Shown here: one piece after another, positions 24,051 through 36,588 of the stretch
How the letters are laid out: every line of letters begins with the position of its first letter
How positions within the stretch are numbered: position 1 is the stretch's first letter
NCBI GenBank assembly: GCA_000697665.1
Contig: KL197721.1
Coordinates: 604,112-668,111, forward strand
Length of the DNA stretch: 64,000 bases
Direction of reading: 5' to 3'
Source of the DNA: Jaapia argillacea MUCL 33604
Taxonomy: Eukaryota; Basidiomycota; Agaricomycetes; Jaapiales; Jaapiaceae
The notes under the pieces: generated by a model
Databases searched by the model: none
Seen by the model: only the letters and a program-made list of their open reading frames with translations
What the model was told of the DNA's origin: nothing
Program-made: the position numbers and the translations under genes

Positions 24051-26703
24051 ATGAGCTCGGGAGCAGCGGCACATCTCCTCGATGAGTTCTGGGACGATGT
24101 GGCAGACGACAGCGATGACTTCTGGAACATTGAAGAGGACGGAGGCTCCTCTGAGGAGGAACCTGACCATAGTGATACTCAAGCTCTGGTTCCTAGAAAG
24201 CAGCGTCGGCTCGAAGAACTGGCCTCTCCTCTTCTCTCAACACCCTTGGATGTTTTCTATGAGGTAGGCTCTGCTCGCCCTAACTTCTCTGCGGAGAGTG
24301 AAGCCTAGTCAACTAAATCTAGGGATAGATTTGCAGCTACCTGCATCCCAAGGATCTCTTGGCTCTTTCTCGGGTCAGCAAACCTATGCGTGGAGTTCTG
24401 ATGTCTCGCAACTCCGTCTCGGCCTGGAAGTCTGCTCGTCAACGTATCTCTGGGTTCCCTGAATGTCCCTCCCTGACGTCTGAACCTGAGTGGGCATATC
24501 TGATATTCGGGACTACCTGTCAGGTGTGCGAAACATGTCCTACAGATTCATCTTCTTTTCTGACTGCTTGACAGAGCTGCTGGAAATATCGCGTCCGAAA
24601 GGTGGAGTTCGCTTTGCGTCGACGTGTTTGTGAGGCCTGTGTGGATCAACAGTAAGAATTCATCCCTGTGAACCGAGATGTTCGATTCATGATTGATTGC
24701 TATTAGTCTTGTAAATGCCGATGAGTTTGCGAAACGGTTTCCCAATGCTGATGTTTTGGTGACGATTATGATTCCTCATGTTATCGGTCAGTTCCTCTTC
24801 CGAGTCCTCGCCGCCGTCACCGCAGGTAATAACTAACTCGAACCTTTTAGTCAGCAGCCACAAGCCCTCCCATTCGCGCAACATCGGTTCAAGAGCCTAC
24901 TGGGATACGGACATTGAAAATATGATGCGAAGATTTGAAAAGTTTGAGGTTGACATCTATGAGGGTAGATCAGATCGAGTGGCGTTCGACAAGTTCAAGC
25001 TAGAGAAGGTTACGCAAGTTGCCAAGTACCTGCAGGTATGATTATTTCTCGTTCCTGGGGAAATGCCACGATTGACCATATCAATATTCTATCTTCCTCG
25101 TTACAGACATCTGGGCATTATTGGGAGTGGTATTCCGAGAACGTCAAGTTGTGGTATCAGGAAGAGACGGAATCCTTGATGGTGGAGTATGTCCCTGATT
25201 GTTCTATTGTTTCATTCACTGTTAAATTTCTTGAGGACCCATAGGACCAAGCGCCGCCTTCTTGCTCTTGGATGGCGCGACGATGAAGTTGGGCGAGAAG
25301 ATCTCCTCTACGTGGCTCATGATTTCCATATCAAGAAAGATTTAACACCGCAACGTCAGTCTTGCGCACCAGGCCTGTCCGTATAGCAGACTCCCCCACT
25401 GACGCGTACCCACATCCTCTTCTTCGTATGTTGGGAGAGTTTCCTCGCCCCGTTGACCCACTGCTTTCTATCTCGTCGCCGAAGCGTGAGGATAGACATG
25501 ATAAAGACCCTGTACAACGAGTATCGGAAGACCATCCCGGGGACACAATGTGCCCATTTCCCTGCTCCGATGACCGTTTTAGGTTTTCCAGAAGTAATCC
25601 GTGTCATCTTTGCCAGCGAGCCACGTCTTGATAACGAGAAACTCTGCAAAGATGCCATGTCTCATTTGCCCGAGATGATCTCTCAGTGGAAAGTCAAGAG
25701 AGAATCTGAGCTTTTGGCGCAACTCCCCAAGGGGTGAGTTTCGTCATATGTGGACGCTCCTCCACTTACCTCCTATCATATCCAGCTCACTGTCGTCCCC
25801 TTCTGATTTGGGCCTCGCTACGAGCGTGTTCGTCTGTGCATCGAAGGAATGTCTTGGCTCCAGTCCGTCCCTTTCGCGCCGCCTTCTCGTGGGTTCCGAT
25901 GCTCTTATACATCAATGCTATCGCGAAGAGCGAAATCTATCCGAGGAACACCATCAAGGGTACCCATTATTTGACCCACGCGGCCATGCGGCAGCGGTCT
26001 CTTTATGTGAAGCACTGCGTTTACCTCTCGAGACTACCCTTCCTCGAGATTTGGACCAGATCAATCCGCGATTCTTCTGTCAAAATTGTACCACAACTAT
26101 ATGAGGAGGCCGAAAATTGAAGCTTGCGTATACCTGGCGCCAATGCGTTTGTGCTACACCTCCCTCCCGGGCCTATTTCTGATTACGCTTTAATTCCAGA
26201 TCTCGCATTTCCTCCCAAGCAACGTCAAACACCTAGAGTCTCATGCATCACCTCGTTGGATAATGTTGTCCTCCGATGCGAGAGATTCCTTGTTAAGCAA
26301 GGAAGGCATGGACCCAGCTTGGAATAGCCCGCACTGGGTCTGTGCCCACTGCACGAACAACCCGGGAGTCCATGTATTCAAGTCGTCCGACCGGCCGACA
26401 GCAATTGATCACATCAGAACGAGGTACCTCGATCTCCTATCCTTACCCTCGCCGTCTGATGAGACTCACGGAGTTCCCAGTCATAACGTCGATAGCCCGA
26501 ATGAAGATATAGACTTCTTCTGGGACCCATCGGCAGTGAAGCCCGACGATCGTCATGCAATCCATGCCCCTTTTGAGGGCCAGTTTGATATTGCTGCCAA
26601 TACGAATGAAACCATCATGCAGTATCAGTGCGCGCTTTGCACTAACCAAAAATTACGCAAGTTCCTATTGCCTGGCGTTCGGGAACATCTTCGCATGAAG
26701 TAA
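24051..26703 (+). pseudogene. F-box protein with Cys clusters, copy 2 (fuller but decaying)
   Basis: It starts ATG AGC TCG GGA with an acidic DDFWNIEEDGGSSEEEP region. LASPLLSTPLDVFYE is spliced to ICSYLHPKDLLALSRVSKPMRGVLMSR (F-box). Then come Cys cluster 1 (FGTTCQ...SCWKYRVRKVEFALRRRVCEACV), the YWEWYSENVKLW block, a second Cys region (SVFVCASKEC...FFCQNC) and a C-terminal HWVCAHCTNN...QYQCALC...HLRMK. It is about 140 codons longer than copy 1. Two signs of damage are seen. A TGA at 26102-26104 interrupts the frame just after FFCQNC, where copy 1 has TCC. The acceptor before the LTHCFLSRRR exon (near 25429) reads TATG where copy 1 has TAGG. It may still make a shorter product. Confidence 0.7.
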
Positions 26704-27355
26704 GTGGTTTCGTGACCTGAAGTCAGCGCTGTGGAGTCCTGATTTTTGGTAGGCATGGTATCCCTTCTGCTGTTGAGGGGAGTGATTTCCTGTGGGTTTT
26801 ATTTCTGTTCAAAAAGTTTTCGCGTGCTCATTCATCGCTCAGGCCGATCTAATTGAATCACTTCGTATGGGGTTGTCACGTTGTGGGCACCCAGCTTTCC
26901 AGCTGTTTTCCTGATCCTACACATTTCCTAATAGCGTCAGAAACCTTGTCAGTAATCCATTTACATGACCATCTCTCTTTGATACCGACGTCAACAACAC
27001 TGGGGGCATGGACAAGTCACGACAAACAGAAAATCTCCCGTAAACCCACACGAAGATGCTTGCGATCAGCAGGTCGGCCTGAAACATACAACCCAAGTCA
27101 CTATCGTACTCCAGAAGCGGTGCTACGAAATTCGCCGACCACGAGCATGAGACTGTCTCTTACACGACTACCACTATGGAAGGAATCGACATTGAGATCT
27201 GAGAACCGAGTCTTCACAGGGGCAATGGCTACACATGATATCAGATTTTGCCAAGATCAAGTCCCAAAATAAGTCTCAAACAAGCCACGATGAATTTTGC
27301 GCTAAGCGCATGTCCGGACAACCGACAGTCTTGCTTCTGCGCAAGTCCCCAGTCC
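26704..27355. other. Intergenic region, no gene seen
   Basis: This stretch separates the F-box copy from the 3' end of the membrane-protein gene. One open frame at 26853-27272 has no recognisable motif and no matching splice context. Confidence 0.4.
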
Positions 27356-28820
27356 CTACTGAGAGTAATGTCGGTACGCATTGTGATGGCCTTCGAAAGG
27401 GTCGTGCAGAGGGGTATACCCAGACTGGGGCATAGACGGCGTTTTGGGCGGCTCATAATTGTATGAGTCGTAACTGTTGTATGAAGCCATCTTGGGTGGA
27501 TGGGCAGGATGCGAACCGTGGCTGGGGGTGTGGGGTGAAACAAGGGGTACGTTGAAGGTTTGGTTGCCGTGCTGCGGTCGGGGATTTCTTGGTTTACCAC
27601 AGCGGCAGGTGAGGGCGCGGACCCAGGTGAGGTCCCATAACCAGGCGGGTAGTTTGTGGAGAACCTGGAGGAGGGACCACAGTGGAGGGATGGCCACGAA
27701 TATAGCAATAACCTATTCAGAGGTTGAAGTAGGTTGAGAAAATGGGCGGTAAAGGAAAGCATGATACAAACAAACCTGTCCGAAGGTTGCTTGATTATTA
27801 ACTTGGTCGCTTACTTCGACGGAGACACCAATCTCGAGGGTGAGGATCCAATAGGTGAACGGGAAAACAATAACCGTCAGGAATTGCAAGAAAGGATACT
27901 GGTCGCAGACGGTGCGCCTGCAAGAAAGGAAATGTTAGATGGGGGTGAATGAGTTTTCAAAGCGAGCACAAACCATAAGTGTCGTATGGGGAAAACCGAG
28001 TGACCAGACCATATCTCTGTCCGTCGAATTGTGATACAGATGATCCAAACTACGATCAGGATCACGATTGGACTTAAGCACGCCATTCCTTCCGCGAATG
28101 AGAAGACGAATGGAACCAAAGGAAGGAAGAACATATAAACGAGTAGAAGTTGGGGTCTCTCTTCCAGATCACATTCAGCCTGACTGAGTATACCCCGCCG
28201 ACCCGCAATAGACAGGAAAATCGCGATGCCAATCCAACAAGGTACAATCATCAAGACGATGATTCGGTTCACCCACCATCGTTCGTGGCCTCTGGCGTAT
28301 ACAGGGTCCATCCGCGTCGATCCCCACAACATGGTCCGAAGAGCATAGACAATCATGTAGATTGATAAAGGCGAGCCAGCTGCTACCAGAGCAATGGTGG
28401 CGTGTAGTCGGGTGAGGTTCTGGTTTATGATTGAGATGACGATGGTGACGAAAAGAGAGTATACAGATAGAAGTTGGGCGTAGAAACTGACGACCAATTC
28501 TTCTGGTGCGTAGAAGATGATTAGCGCCAGACAGATGTTGGTCACATAATCTGTTGACGGAACCGTAAGAACACGTACATAAGACTCCACGAAAGAGACT
28601 CACCAGCGATACGGGTGTAAAACCCTGCGACATCGGGATTTGGACAGTACCCGAACTCGCACGAGTCCTGCGGTGGGTTCATGCAATAGTGCTGATTGTA
28701 GGTAACGTGGTTGGTGATGTTGAGGAACTGCAACATCGTGATGGAAACAGCATCGCAGGTTGCGTTGCTGCCAGTATAGAAGCAGTCGGGGAGGGGAGGA
28801 TATAGGGTTCCGTTGGACAT
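27356..28820 (-). CDS. Polytopic membrane protein with N-glycosylated N-terminus, unknown family
   Basis: Four exons, right to left: 28604-28820, 27974-28550, 27776-27917 and 27356-27712, giving 430 aa. The first 70 residues lack a signal peptide but have six cysteines and several N-glycosylation sequons (NGT, NAT, NIT), suggesting an extracellular head. About seven or eight hydrophobic helices follow: NICLALIIFYA, LLSVYSLFVTIVISI, TIALVAAGSPLSIYMIVYAL, IIVLMIVPCWIGIAIFL, LLVYMFFLPLVPFVFSFA, IVILIVVWIICI, FLTVIVFPFTYWIL and VIAIFVAIPPLWSLL. The tail of about 95 residues is cytosolic and Tyr/Pro/Ser-rich. The topology resembles fungal 7TM receptor-like proteins, but no GPCR motif was recognised. 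Confidence 0.82.
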
Positions 28821-29413
28821 GATATTTTGATGTCCTGGCACGACTCGGGTAAAAGGGAATACTGGGGGGGCGGGGGCGGGGGCGGAACAAGCTAAGGAGC
28901 CATTAGCAACCAAACGACGAAAATACAACCTTCAAGCGCCCATGAAGCGCCCAAATCATCGCCCAAGCCCCATACGGAAGTGCAGTCCACCGCCACGCAG
29001 ACACAGCCCCAGGGACCATCAGAACAGCGATCAGCTCGCAGTCCAGCAAATCATCGCACGAGGACCAGAGGTTAAAATAGCGTTTTTTCCCCACATCGAG
29101 AATTGATCCGACTGCATATCTTACATAATGACCCATGTAACTTCCATCGAACTCCTCCGTAGTGATTGGACCGTAGCAGGACGGACACCGAACAACCTCA
29201 ATTGTGATACCTACAGGACTCTCCAGGCCGAGCGGGGCCATTAAAGCACCCCGAAGTTACTGCACACCAGTGATAATCGCTCACAAGCTTAAGTCTGCTA
29301 TTCAAACCACCAACCAGCTCTACTCAAGACAATCAAAAAGATCTCGCCCAACGGGGCAGTACCTTCGCCGAACTATGGCAGATGCATAAGAAGATTTTGA
29401 AAAAGCGACTGGA
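28821..29413. other. Spacer between membrane-protein gene and COG6
   Basis: This holds the promoter of the membrane-protein gene and the 3' end of COG6. A minus-strand open frame (28903-29241) has no known motif. No further gene was seen. Confidence 0.4.
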
Positions 29414-32400
29414 TCATCGCTCGTCGTCGTCGGGCAAGCCGAATATCTGCCTCAACAAATGAATCTGCCCAAATGGTCTCTGGCTTCCCAACAATGTACT
29501 GGCCGCCTCGTAACCGTTCTCCGGCTTTCTAACCAACTCGCACAACAACTTGTACGTGTTGGCCAATCGCTCCAGTGCTGCTTGATGGATCCGAGTGTGC
29601 AGACGCTGAGCAGTTAGTTGAGCTAAACGAGGCGAGTGGACGACTTCCAGCCCAGACAGCCACTCTGAGAATTTAGAGAGAGCGCCGGAGAGAATCGGAG
29701 GAGTGGTCGCCCAGATATTTGAGAGCTTTTCCTGTGATGAGTTATTAGCATTGGAAGAACTATTGGTGCAGTGAAGAAACGTACACCAGGTGCCATCGTT
29801 ACACAAGCCACAGCAGCGTTGTTAAGGTTAGCATCGGCCAAAATGTTGTTGTACTGTCGACGAATAAGGATCATCAGGACAAATCATCAACAAAGTCAAT
29901 AAGGCCAGACGAACATGTTCTTCGATGAGATCATTGACTCGTTCTTCAATGACATCGTCTAACATTTTTCGCTTATTTCCTGCGAATGGATAGCTCTCAA
30001 GGACATTCTAAAACGGCCCCCAATGTCAGTGCCCACTACTTTGTCAAAACCAAAACGTAAGTAACGTACCTGGAGATACGTCAAACAATTTAGGGCAAAC
30101 ACTTTACCATCCCATCCCCGTCTGAACCTGCTCTTAGCCTCGGAAGCCGCAACACACATTTCGATGGCGGGGTCGATCATCACATCCAGGATTCTATCCA
30201 CTCCGCCAAATAGCAGTTGCTCATCCTTCACATGGGGCTCGGATGAGTTCGAAGAGGATACCGGCACGGCATGTTCATCGTCAAGATGGGAGGACTCGTA
30301 GACAGACAAGATTTCGCGAAGGGTTTGTATATGCTCGGTGACTGTTGCTGGAGGTGTTAGAGCAGGGTCGTCAAGATCCTGGAGTTGGCCGAGTGAGCAA
30401 CACGGATTGCGGAATTGTATAATTCAGAGAGGCGCGGATACGGCACTTACCAGCGTGACTCGAAGCAGAGCTCGGCCCTGTGCTTCGATACCATCGAAAA
30501 ATACCTTGAAGGAAATATCTGTCATCCTGAAGACCCGTGTTAGTAATTTCACTTCCAAGCATCGTCCACGATCTACCCACTCTTTGAGAGTTTTCGAAAG
30601 TACGGCCTCCTCTCCGATAGTTCTCTTCATTGTCACGAGGTAGAACTGGAGGAGGTTGGCGATTTTGTACGAGATGATTGGGCTCTCTTGTGAGCGAACA
30701 GTTTGCTGAACTCTGACCTACCGTCCAGATGAATGTAAGGCTCGAAGAAAGGGCACGAATGAAGTCAATTGTTACCTTGAGCGGTCCACACAGCTTTCCA
30801 ACACAACGATCCATAACCTCTCCAATCCACTCTTCCTCAATCCCCTGCCTCTTCCGGACACTCCCAATCATTCTCCTCTCATCCTCTCCTTCCTCCACCA
30901 TATCGATTCCTCTGCTCGATCCCCCAGCACCTTTAATCTCATGTAACCCAAACAAACTCTCCAAGAACTCCCTTTCCGCGGCAATAGCTTGATGAACCCA
31001 TGCCATCATATCACCGACATATCTCAAAGGATCGTGGGCGTGAAGTTCTATGGGTCTTGGTACACCACCCGGTCCGCCTCGTGTGAGAGCGGTTAAGAAG
31101 GAAGAGAGGAGTGTCGGAGAAAGTGATTGTGAGAGTGTGTTCAGGGTTTCGCTGAATGCACAGTATTTGACAATCAATGATAATATTCAGTTAGAAGGAA
31201 ACGAATGTGGACATACGCGAGTAACTCCGGTCGATCTCTTAACCTTCGAACGGCCTCTCTCATGATAGGAGTCACCTCCAAACTGCCGGCGTAGTCGGGA
31301 TCTACTCGATCTCCTCCTCTTCCCATAAGGTTTTGGAATTCAGTCGTCAAATAACGGAAGATCTTCTCGTAGGCTTGTTCGAGGTGTGACGACGTTGTAG
31401 TCAAGATATCCAACCTGGTGGAAAATCAAATTCAAGAGAAGGATGGAGAAAAAAATTAAGAACATGGACAGACCCGACTTGACTAGGTCCCTCCTCCCCA
31501 CCAACCCCCATCAAAACTCGACAGTCTTCTCGTATTTTGACAGCCTTGTCCATAGCTTCGAAGAAAGATTTACCCAGAGGAACATCTCTGGAAGTCAGAG
31601 CTGAGATGTCGGATGGGGTGAGAGTGAAGCGATGAAGGAAGAGGGAAAGTATTTGTTGTTGAGTTGAGATTGCTTGTCTATGGGTTACGAATCGAGGCGT
31701 TCGAATCCAGTTAGCCAACAAATCTACGTAGAGGGAGGGCGAGGGCGAACCGCTGTTCACGTAAATTCCCTGCTCGTTCCAGTAAGGATTTACAGGCTTC
31801 GTTCGTTGAGGAGAGTTGCGCTTGGGCATCATCACATTGGACTCGCATTGCGGTGATATGTTCTTGGAGGGAATCCAGTTTCTGGCATCAGAAAAGAACA
31901 ATGAGAATCTGCGCGAAGAATTCAACAGTAAAGAGGTGAAAGTATGTGGAGTACAGGAGGGGAAACTTAGTTCTCGAACATCAACTCAGTCCGACCTTGG
32001 TGTACTCACCTGGTCGACTTCTCCGAAGGCTTTCACAAACATTCGACTGGTCTCCGCAAGCTTCGTCTCGATATCCCTCCTGAGGTTCTTCCTCGCCAGA
32101 GCAGCCGTCCCGGTCGTGACACGCCTTTCGCTCGAGATGATACTATTCGGCGGGAGTTGTGGCAGCTTCAACTGGCCATCCTGGCCATCCCAGTCAGAGT
32201 CCGAGTCCGAGTCTGAGCTCAGGTCACCGTCTTGTTTGATTTGTTTTACTTTTCCGATGGCCCCGATTGTTGGTCCAGTCGCACTTGTCCCAGTAGTAGG
32301 GTATAGTTCAGACAGAGTATTAAGAGCCTCCTTTGTGGCATCGTCGTCAAAGTTGGCGCCGAGAACTTTATAGAGACGAAGAGAGACTGGATTTCGATGT

Positions 32401-32471
32401 GGTTGTGGCGACGCCGATGATGGGCTCGGTGTTGGTCGTGTCGATAGTGAGGGTAACGGAGAGGAGGACAT
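29414..32471 (-). CDS. COG6: Conserved oligomeric Golgi complex subunit 6
   Basis: Eleven predicted exons, right to left: 32010-32471, 31751-31881, 31474-31677, 31217-31414, 30776-31151, 30581-30717, 30451-30526, 30070-30378, 29915-30007, 29785-29853 and 29414-29731, giving 790 aa. Diagnostic stretches are NPVSLRLYKVLGANFDDDAT, KLDSLQEHITAMRVQCDDAQ, LREQRQAISTQQQILSLFLHRFTLT, YEKIFRYLTTEFQN and LKVRVQQTVRSQESPIISYK followed by IANLLQFYLVTMKRTIGEEA. The C-terminus ends LLRQIFGLPDDDER. COG6 is part of lobe B of the COG tether that handles retrograde vesicles at the Golgi. An unusually acidic DSDSDSDWDGQD insert lies near residue 90. Two donors (GTTCGC, GTCTGT) are weak, but each keeps the frame. 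Confidence 0.93.
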
Positions 32472-32766
32472 TGTCACAACTTGGACCTTCGCCTAGCGAT
32501 CTTCGATTTCAGCTGAACAGCCAGAGGTTGTAAGTATCTACGACACGGGTGGGGATCGCAAATCTCGAGCGTAATATAGTTCACTGATATCTGAGCCTTG
32601 TGTCGACACACGAAACCAACTTCGAGCACATCGCGATGATAATTAACCATCCTCATTATTCTGGCCCCGTGCGCCAACTTCAAACTTCCCTTTCGTTCGA
32701 TCGCTATATACACCAAAGATACTATGTCCAGTATATGGCCACAATCGCACTCACAACTACTTCCAA

Positions 32767-35133
32767 CTACTCCTCATCCTCGAACAAGGCCCAAGATAGG
32801 GTTGCGACTTCAGATGCGATGGGAGTAAGCTGATCGTGAGTTAGAAGAACAGAGTCGGATCCCAGTTTGAAGGGATCAGGGGGGCTTTCCGAGGCATATT
32901 CAGCCGTTCGGGGGCGTTTGAGGACGGTTTCCTCCAAGCTTTGGATGTCTGCGACAACGAGAACCATGTTTGGTCGAGTTGACCGATCGCCTGACCAGCA
33001 TCGCTCCATCAACGCCCACATATCATCTCTAAGCTCTTTACCGTGGCATTCCTCCTTTGATGGACGGTTCGGTCTCTCGCCCTTGGTGACCTTCAAAGCA
33101 ATGGCAAAGTCGGAGGTGATGTTCCGAAATGGGGGCTGCTCTGTATAAACCTAGATATTCACGATCAGTTTGCCAGAGCGACTTGGGCGATCAGCATATC
33201 AGCCTAATGGGTTTGAAAAAAAACGACAAACCTCAAGACAAAGACAGGCGAAAGCATAAACGTCACTAGCACAAGTTCTCCGAGCACCTTCCAATCCGAA
33301 ACTCTCTGGACTATGGAGCTCTGGAGCCATCCACCGCGTTGATCCGGTCGTGCTAGTCGACGTGAACGCCCCTCGTGTGGCTTCTTCAAAGACCGACAAG
33401 CCCAAGTCGGCCAAACGTGGACTGAATGCATCATCCACAAGAACGTTCGCTCCACGAAGATCGCCGTGGACAATATTCTCGCTGTGAAGGTACTCCAGAC
33501 CCTCGGCAATTTGTCGCAGCTGTACAGACGGACGGGAGGCTGAGTATGACAAGCTCTGGGCTACACTTGAAACGACAGGGCGAATCATGACTGACCAACG
33601 TATTGACCTGCAGCTCTGTCACGTATCTTAACTTGTTGGCTATGCAGTCTAAGATGCTACCATGCTTCATCCACGGCGATACGATGCACATTTGCTGAGA
33701 AGGAAATGTGTCGGAATCGATTCCCAGACACGGCAAGATGTACGGATGAGAGAGTTGCTTCCAAATCAGCGCTTCTCGGAAGAGTGCCTGTGAACAATTA
33801 TTGTCATTAAGGCTGAGTTGGCCATAGAAAAAAATAGGTGGAGACATCGATTGGTATCGGGCGACACTGACCTTCTTCACCCTCTCTCGTTCTCGGGAAT
33901 GGAGCTGGAATAGCCTCATCCGCTTTAGTGCCACCCTCTGGCCACTTAGCTCGGCAGAATACACATCAGCGAACCCTCCGCCTGCAACTGGATCCCTATC
34001 GGGCAACGAAACACCGGAGGCAAAAAGGGAAGCTGGCACAAGACTGGTGATTTCTGATACCCTCGCCAGGAGTCGATGAATGCACCGCCGAAGTGTCGCC
34101 AAGTGCCGACGGGCGACATACGGCGGATCTGAGGGACAGAGAACTAAGGACGAACCACGTTGGTGGTAAGTGCCGTCAAGTTTGAAGGAGTCCATGAGCT
34201 GCAAATGATACTTCTAGATGAGTCTTCGGTAGCGCTGGCAAGATGGATCGAAGTTGAGGATACGAACACGCTGCAGCAGATCCACCAAATGTTGAGCATG
34301 TTGTGGCGACAAGGCACCTACATGGCGGGTATCGTGGGGAGGTGTAAGGAGTGTCTGCAAGGACCGGACAATCCCAACGTCATCAGATGCGAGGGCAACT
34401 CGACTGTGTTGATCGTCATCGATGCCAACATCGTCTGCAAGCTTGAGAACGGTCAGTCGAAAAGATTGACAATAGGAAAATCAGACCTTAAGAAGTTGGT
34501 CGCGAAGCTGGTCACTAGACGCCATGGCTTCCAACGAGTCTGTAGGGGGATCTATCTCGGATAGATGACGATGCATTATTTGCCTAGGTAACGGGTTAAG
34601 TCTCATATGTTGATAAACTGTCTTTGGATTTACTGTACAGGTTCAGATGCCTTCGACATCTGAGCCATGATGACAAGAAGGAGGTGCTACCCGGGGGGAG
34701 AATATCAATTTCAGTGGAATATAACAAGGAGGTGGGAGAGGATCGGAATACACACCTGATGGACGATCGGCTGACAAAGGACCTTGCAGTTCTGTAGGCG
34801 TAGAACATCGACCAGGCCTAACCAACATTTCTCCTTTGCCAACACAGCTTCGGTTGTGGAAGACCAACTCCGGACCAGCGATTCCAGCGCTTCCGCGCCT
34901 CCCAAGGTCCTCAATTGATCAACGGCGACAGGCACTCGTGGAATGGCAACGACACTGGTAGATTCGGAGCGGGTTGGTCTGGTGGGTGATGGTAGGTGCG
35001 AGGCAACACGCCGCGGCGAAGCGGGTGGAATGTGCTCCTCCCAAGGTATCCCTGCCAATGCCTGTCTTCGCTGTCGGGTGTGGTTCAGCAGCCTGACAAA
35101 CTGGTGTTTGGTCATGGGTACTGGGTCTGCCAT
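32767..35133 (-). CDS. TKL-like protein kinase with long N-terminal region
   Basis: Eight exons, all joined in phase 0, right to left: 34756-35133, 34639-34659, 34487-34555, 34268-34441, 33872-34213, 33596-33787, 33232-33519 and 32767-33150, giving 615 aa. The N-terminal 300 residues hold a disordered part and helical stretches (QLRTLGGAEALESLVRSWSS). The kinase domain follows: Gly loop GGGFADVYSAEL, VALKRM (Lys), HGDLRGANVLVDD (catalytic Asp; HGD for HRD), ADLGLS (DLG for DFG) and STRWMAPEL. It ends with a GERPNRP...MWALMERCWSGDRSTRPNM C-lobe. All catalytic residues are present, so it is probably active. This type is greatly expanded in agaricomycetes; targets are unknown. The first three exons are less certain than the kinase exons. 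Confidence 0.85.
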
Positions 35134-35528
35134 TCGTCCCTACTGGATATTCGTGGCAATGAATCCGACCAGTGAGACCGGTGCTTTGAGAGTTTCTGGG
35201 AGGTCGTTCCTGCTTCGACCGGTGGACTCGGAAGTTTAGACATCGCCATGAAGCGTTAGCGCCGACTTCTTCTGGACTGCGTCGAAAAGTGATATCCTCC
35301 AAATACACCCTTCAATGTGACTCAGCATAGCACATTAAGCAACGTAGCAAAGGATGGGATTGAGCTGAAGATGAGTTTGGTTGGCAATGACAAAATTGAA
35401 ATCAGTGGATCAACCGTTTGGCTGAAACCTCGGAAGTGGTCGGGATGTGCTGATGTCGTCAATATCCTCCAACATCCTCTCCCTCAGTCCACATCCCCCC
35501 TTTCCTCCTTTCCCCGTACCCCGAAGCC

Positions 35529-36588
35529 ATGTCCTCCATTCTCTCCCTCAACAACCGAAAGGCTTTCTCAAAAGTACTTTATAACCCACGCGTATTCACC
35601 ACAGCTCCTTCCAAAACCTCACAATATCTATTTACCCCAAGCCTGGGCGCCCGACTTGGATCATCATCAAGTTACGGAACCCCACCCCCACCCGCAGATG
35701 GATCAACATCGACCTTCTCCGCAAAGTCCGCGCCAAAATCAACTCCAATCAGGTATGCCTGGAACTCTGGTTTAGGACCAAAGGACGCAGGGTCGAGCTC
35801 GGGGAGGGGTGCATCGAACTCCAGTTTGACGAAAGCCAGAGGGAAACATGCGCTCAGTAGGCCCCCTCCACAACCCCAGCCTGAACCTGTAACCTTTTCG
35901 GAGCCATCTAAACCGAGGCCGTACTATGCGAGGCCCGGTCAGAAGGATTTGCCTCCTGTCGCTGTTCGTACCTTGTCTCCATCTTGCTATCTCTCATTCC
36001 CTTCGAAACCGTCGCTCACCGTTGCCTTGCTTTTGATAGCGCCAGTGGCCTACCCTCCTCGGCTTCACCGCCCTCGGCTTGACGGCCTGGGCTCTTTTCT
36101 ACCTCTATGCAACCAACCAAGAAAAACTTGCGTCTTCCGTCGTCCAACAAATTATGACCACGCTCAAAGAAGACGACCAAATTAGGGAGGTGCTTGGAGA
36201 GGCAGTGAGGATGGAGCCGAAGTGGTGGATGAATGGGGATTCATGGGTCGAGGGAGGGATTAACATGATGCAGGGACATGTGGATGTGAGTTTCAGGGTT
36301 AAGGGACATAAAGGTGCGTGTCGGTGTTCTGGACCGGATGGATTTTTCACTGAGTTATTCGATTGGATTGAATAGGGGCTGGGACGTTGTACTTTACTTC
36401 GTTACGGAAAGCCAAGGGCGAGCCCTTCACTATTCGTGAGTCTCTCATATTGTTTTCTCTTGCCTCTTTCCTTCTCTTGATTATCCCTCCCTTGACACAT
36501 CGACTCACTCTATCTTCTCCATCGCACAGTTCGATTTAAAGTGATAGCGGATGACGGCAGAGTAGTTCATGTCGAGACTGGCCGATAG
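35529..36588 (+). CDS. COA1: Coa1/Tim21-like mitochondrial inner-membrane protein
   Basis: Four exons, 35529-35963, 36040-36313, 36376-36435 and 36530-36588, give 275 aa. The N-terminus (MSSILSLNNRKAFSKVLYNP) is a basic, hydroxylated mitochondrial presequence. One membrane helix (TLLGFTALGLTAWALFYLY) is followed by ATNQEKLASSVVQQI, EVLGEAVRMEPKWWMNGDSW and VEGGINMMQGHVDVSFRVKG. It ends GTLYFTSLRKAKGEPFTI-LRFKVIADDG. This matches the Coa1 family of cytochrome c oxidase assembly factors, which shares a fold with Tim21. The proline-rich 80 residues before the helix are variable. The gene lies 395 bp from the divergent kinase gene, so a shared promoter is likely. The exact Coa1 assignment is from memory of family motifs. 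Confidence 0.82.

Noticed and set aside
28903-29241. 112-codon minus-strand frame upstream of the membrane-protein gene
   Set aside because: No motif and no splice link to the neighbouring gene.
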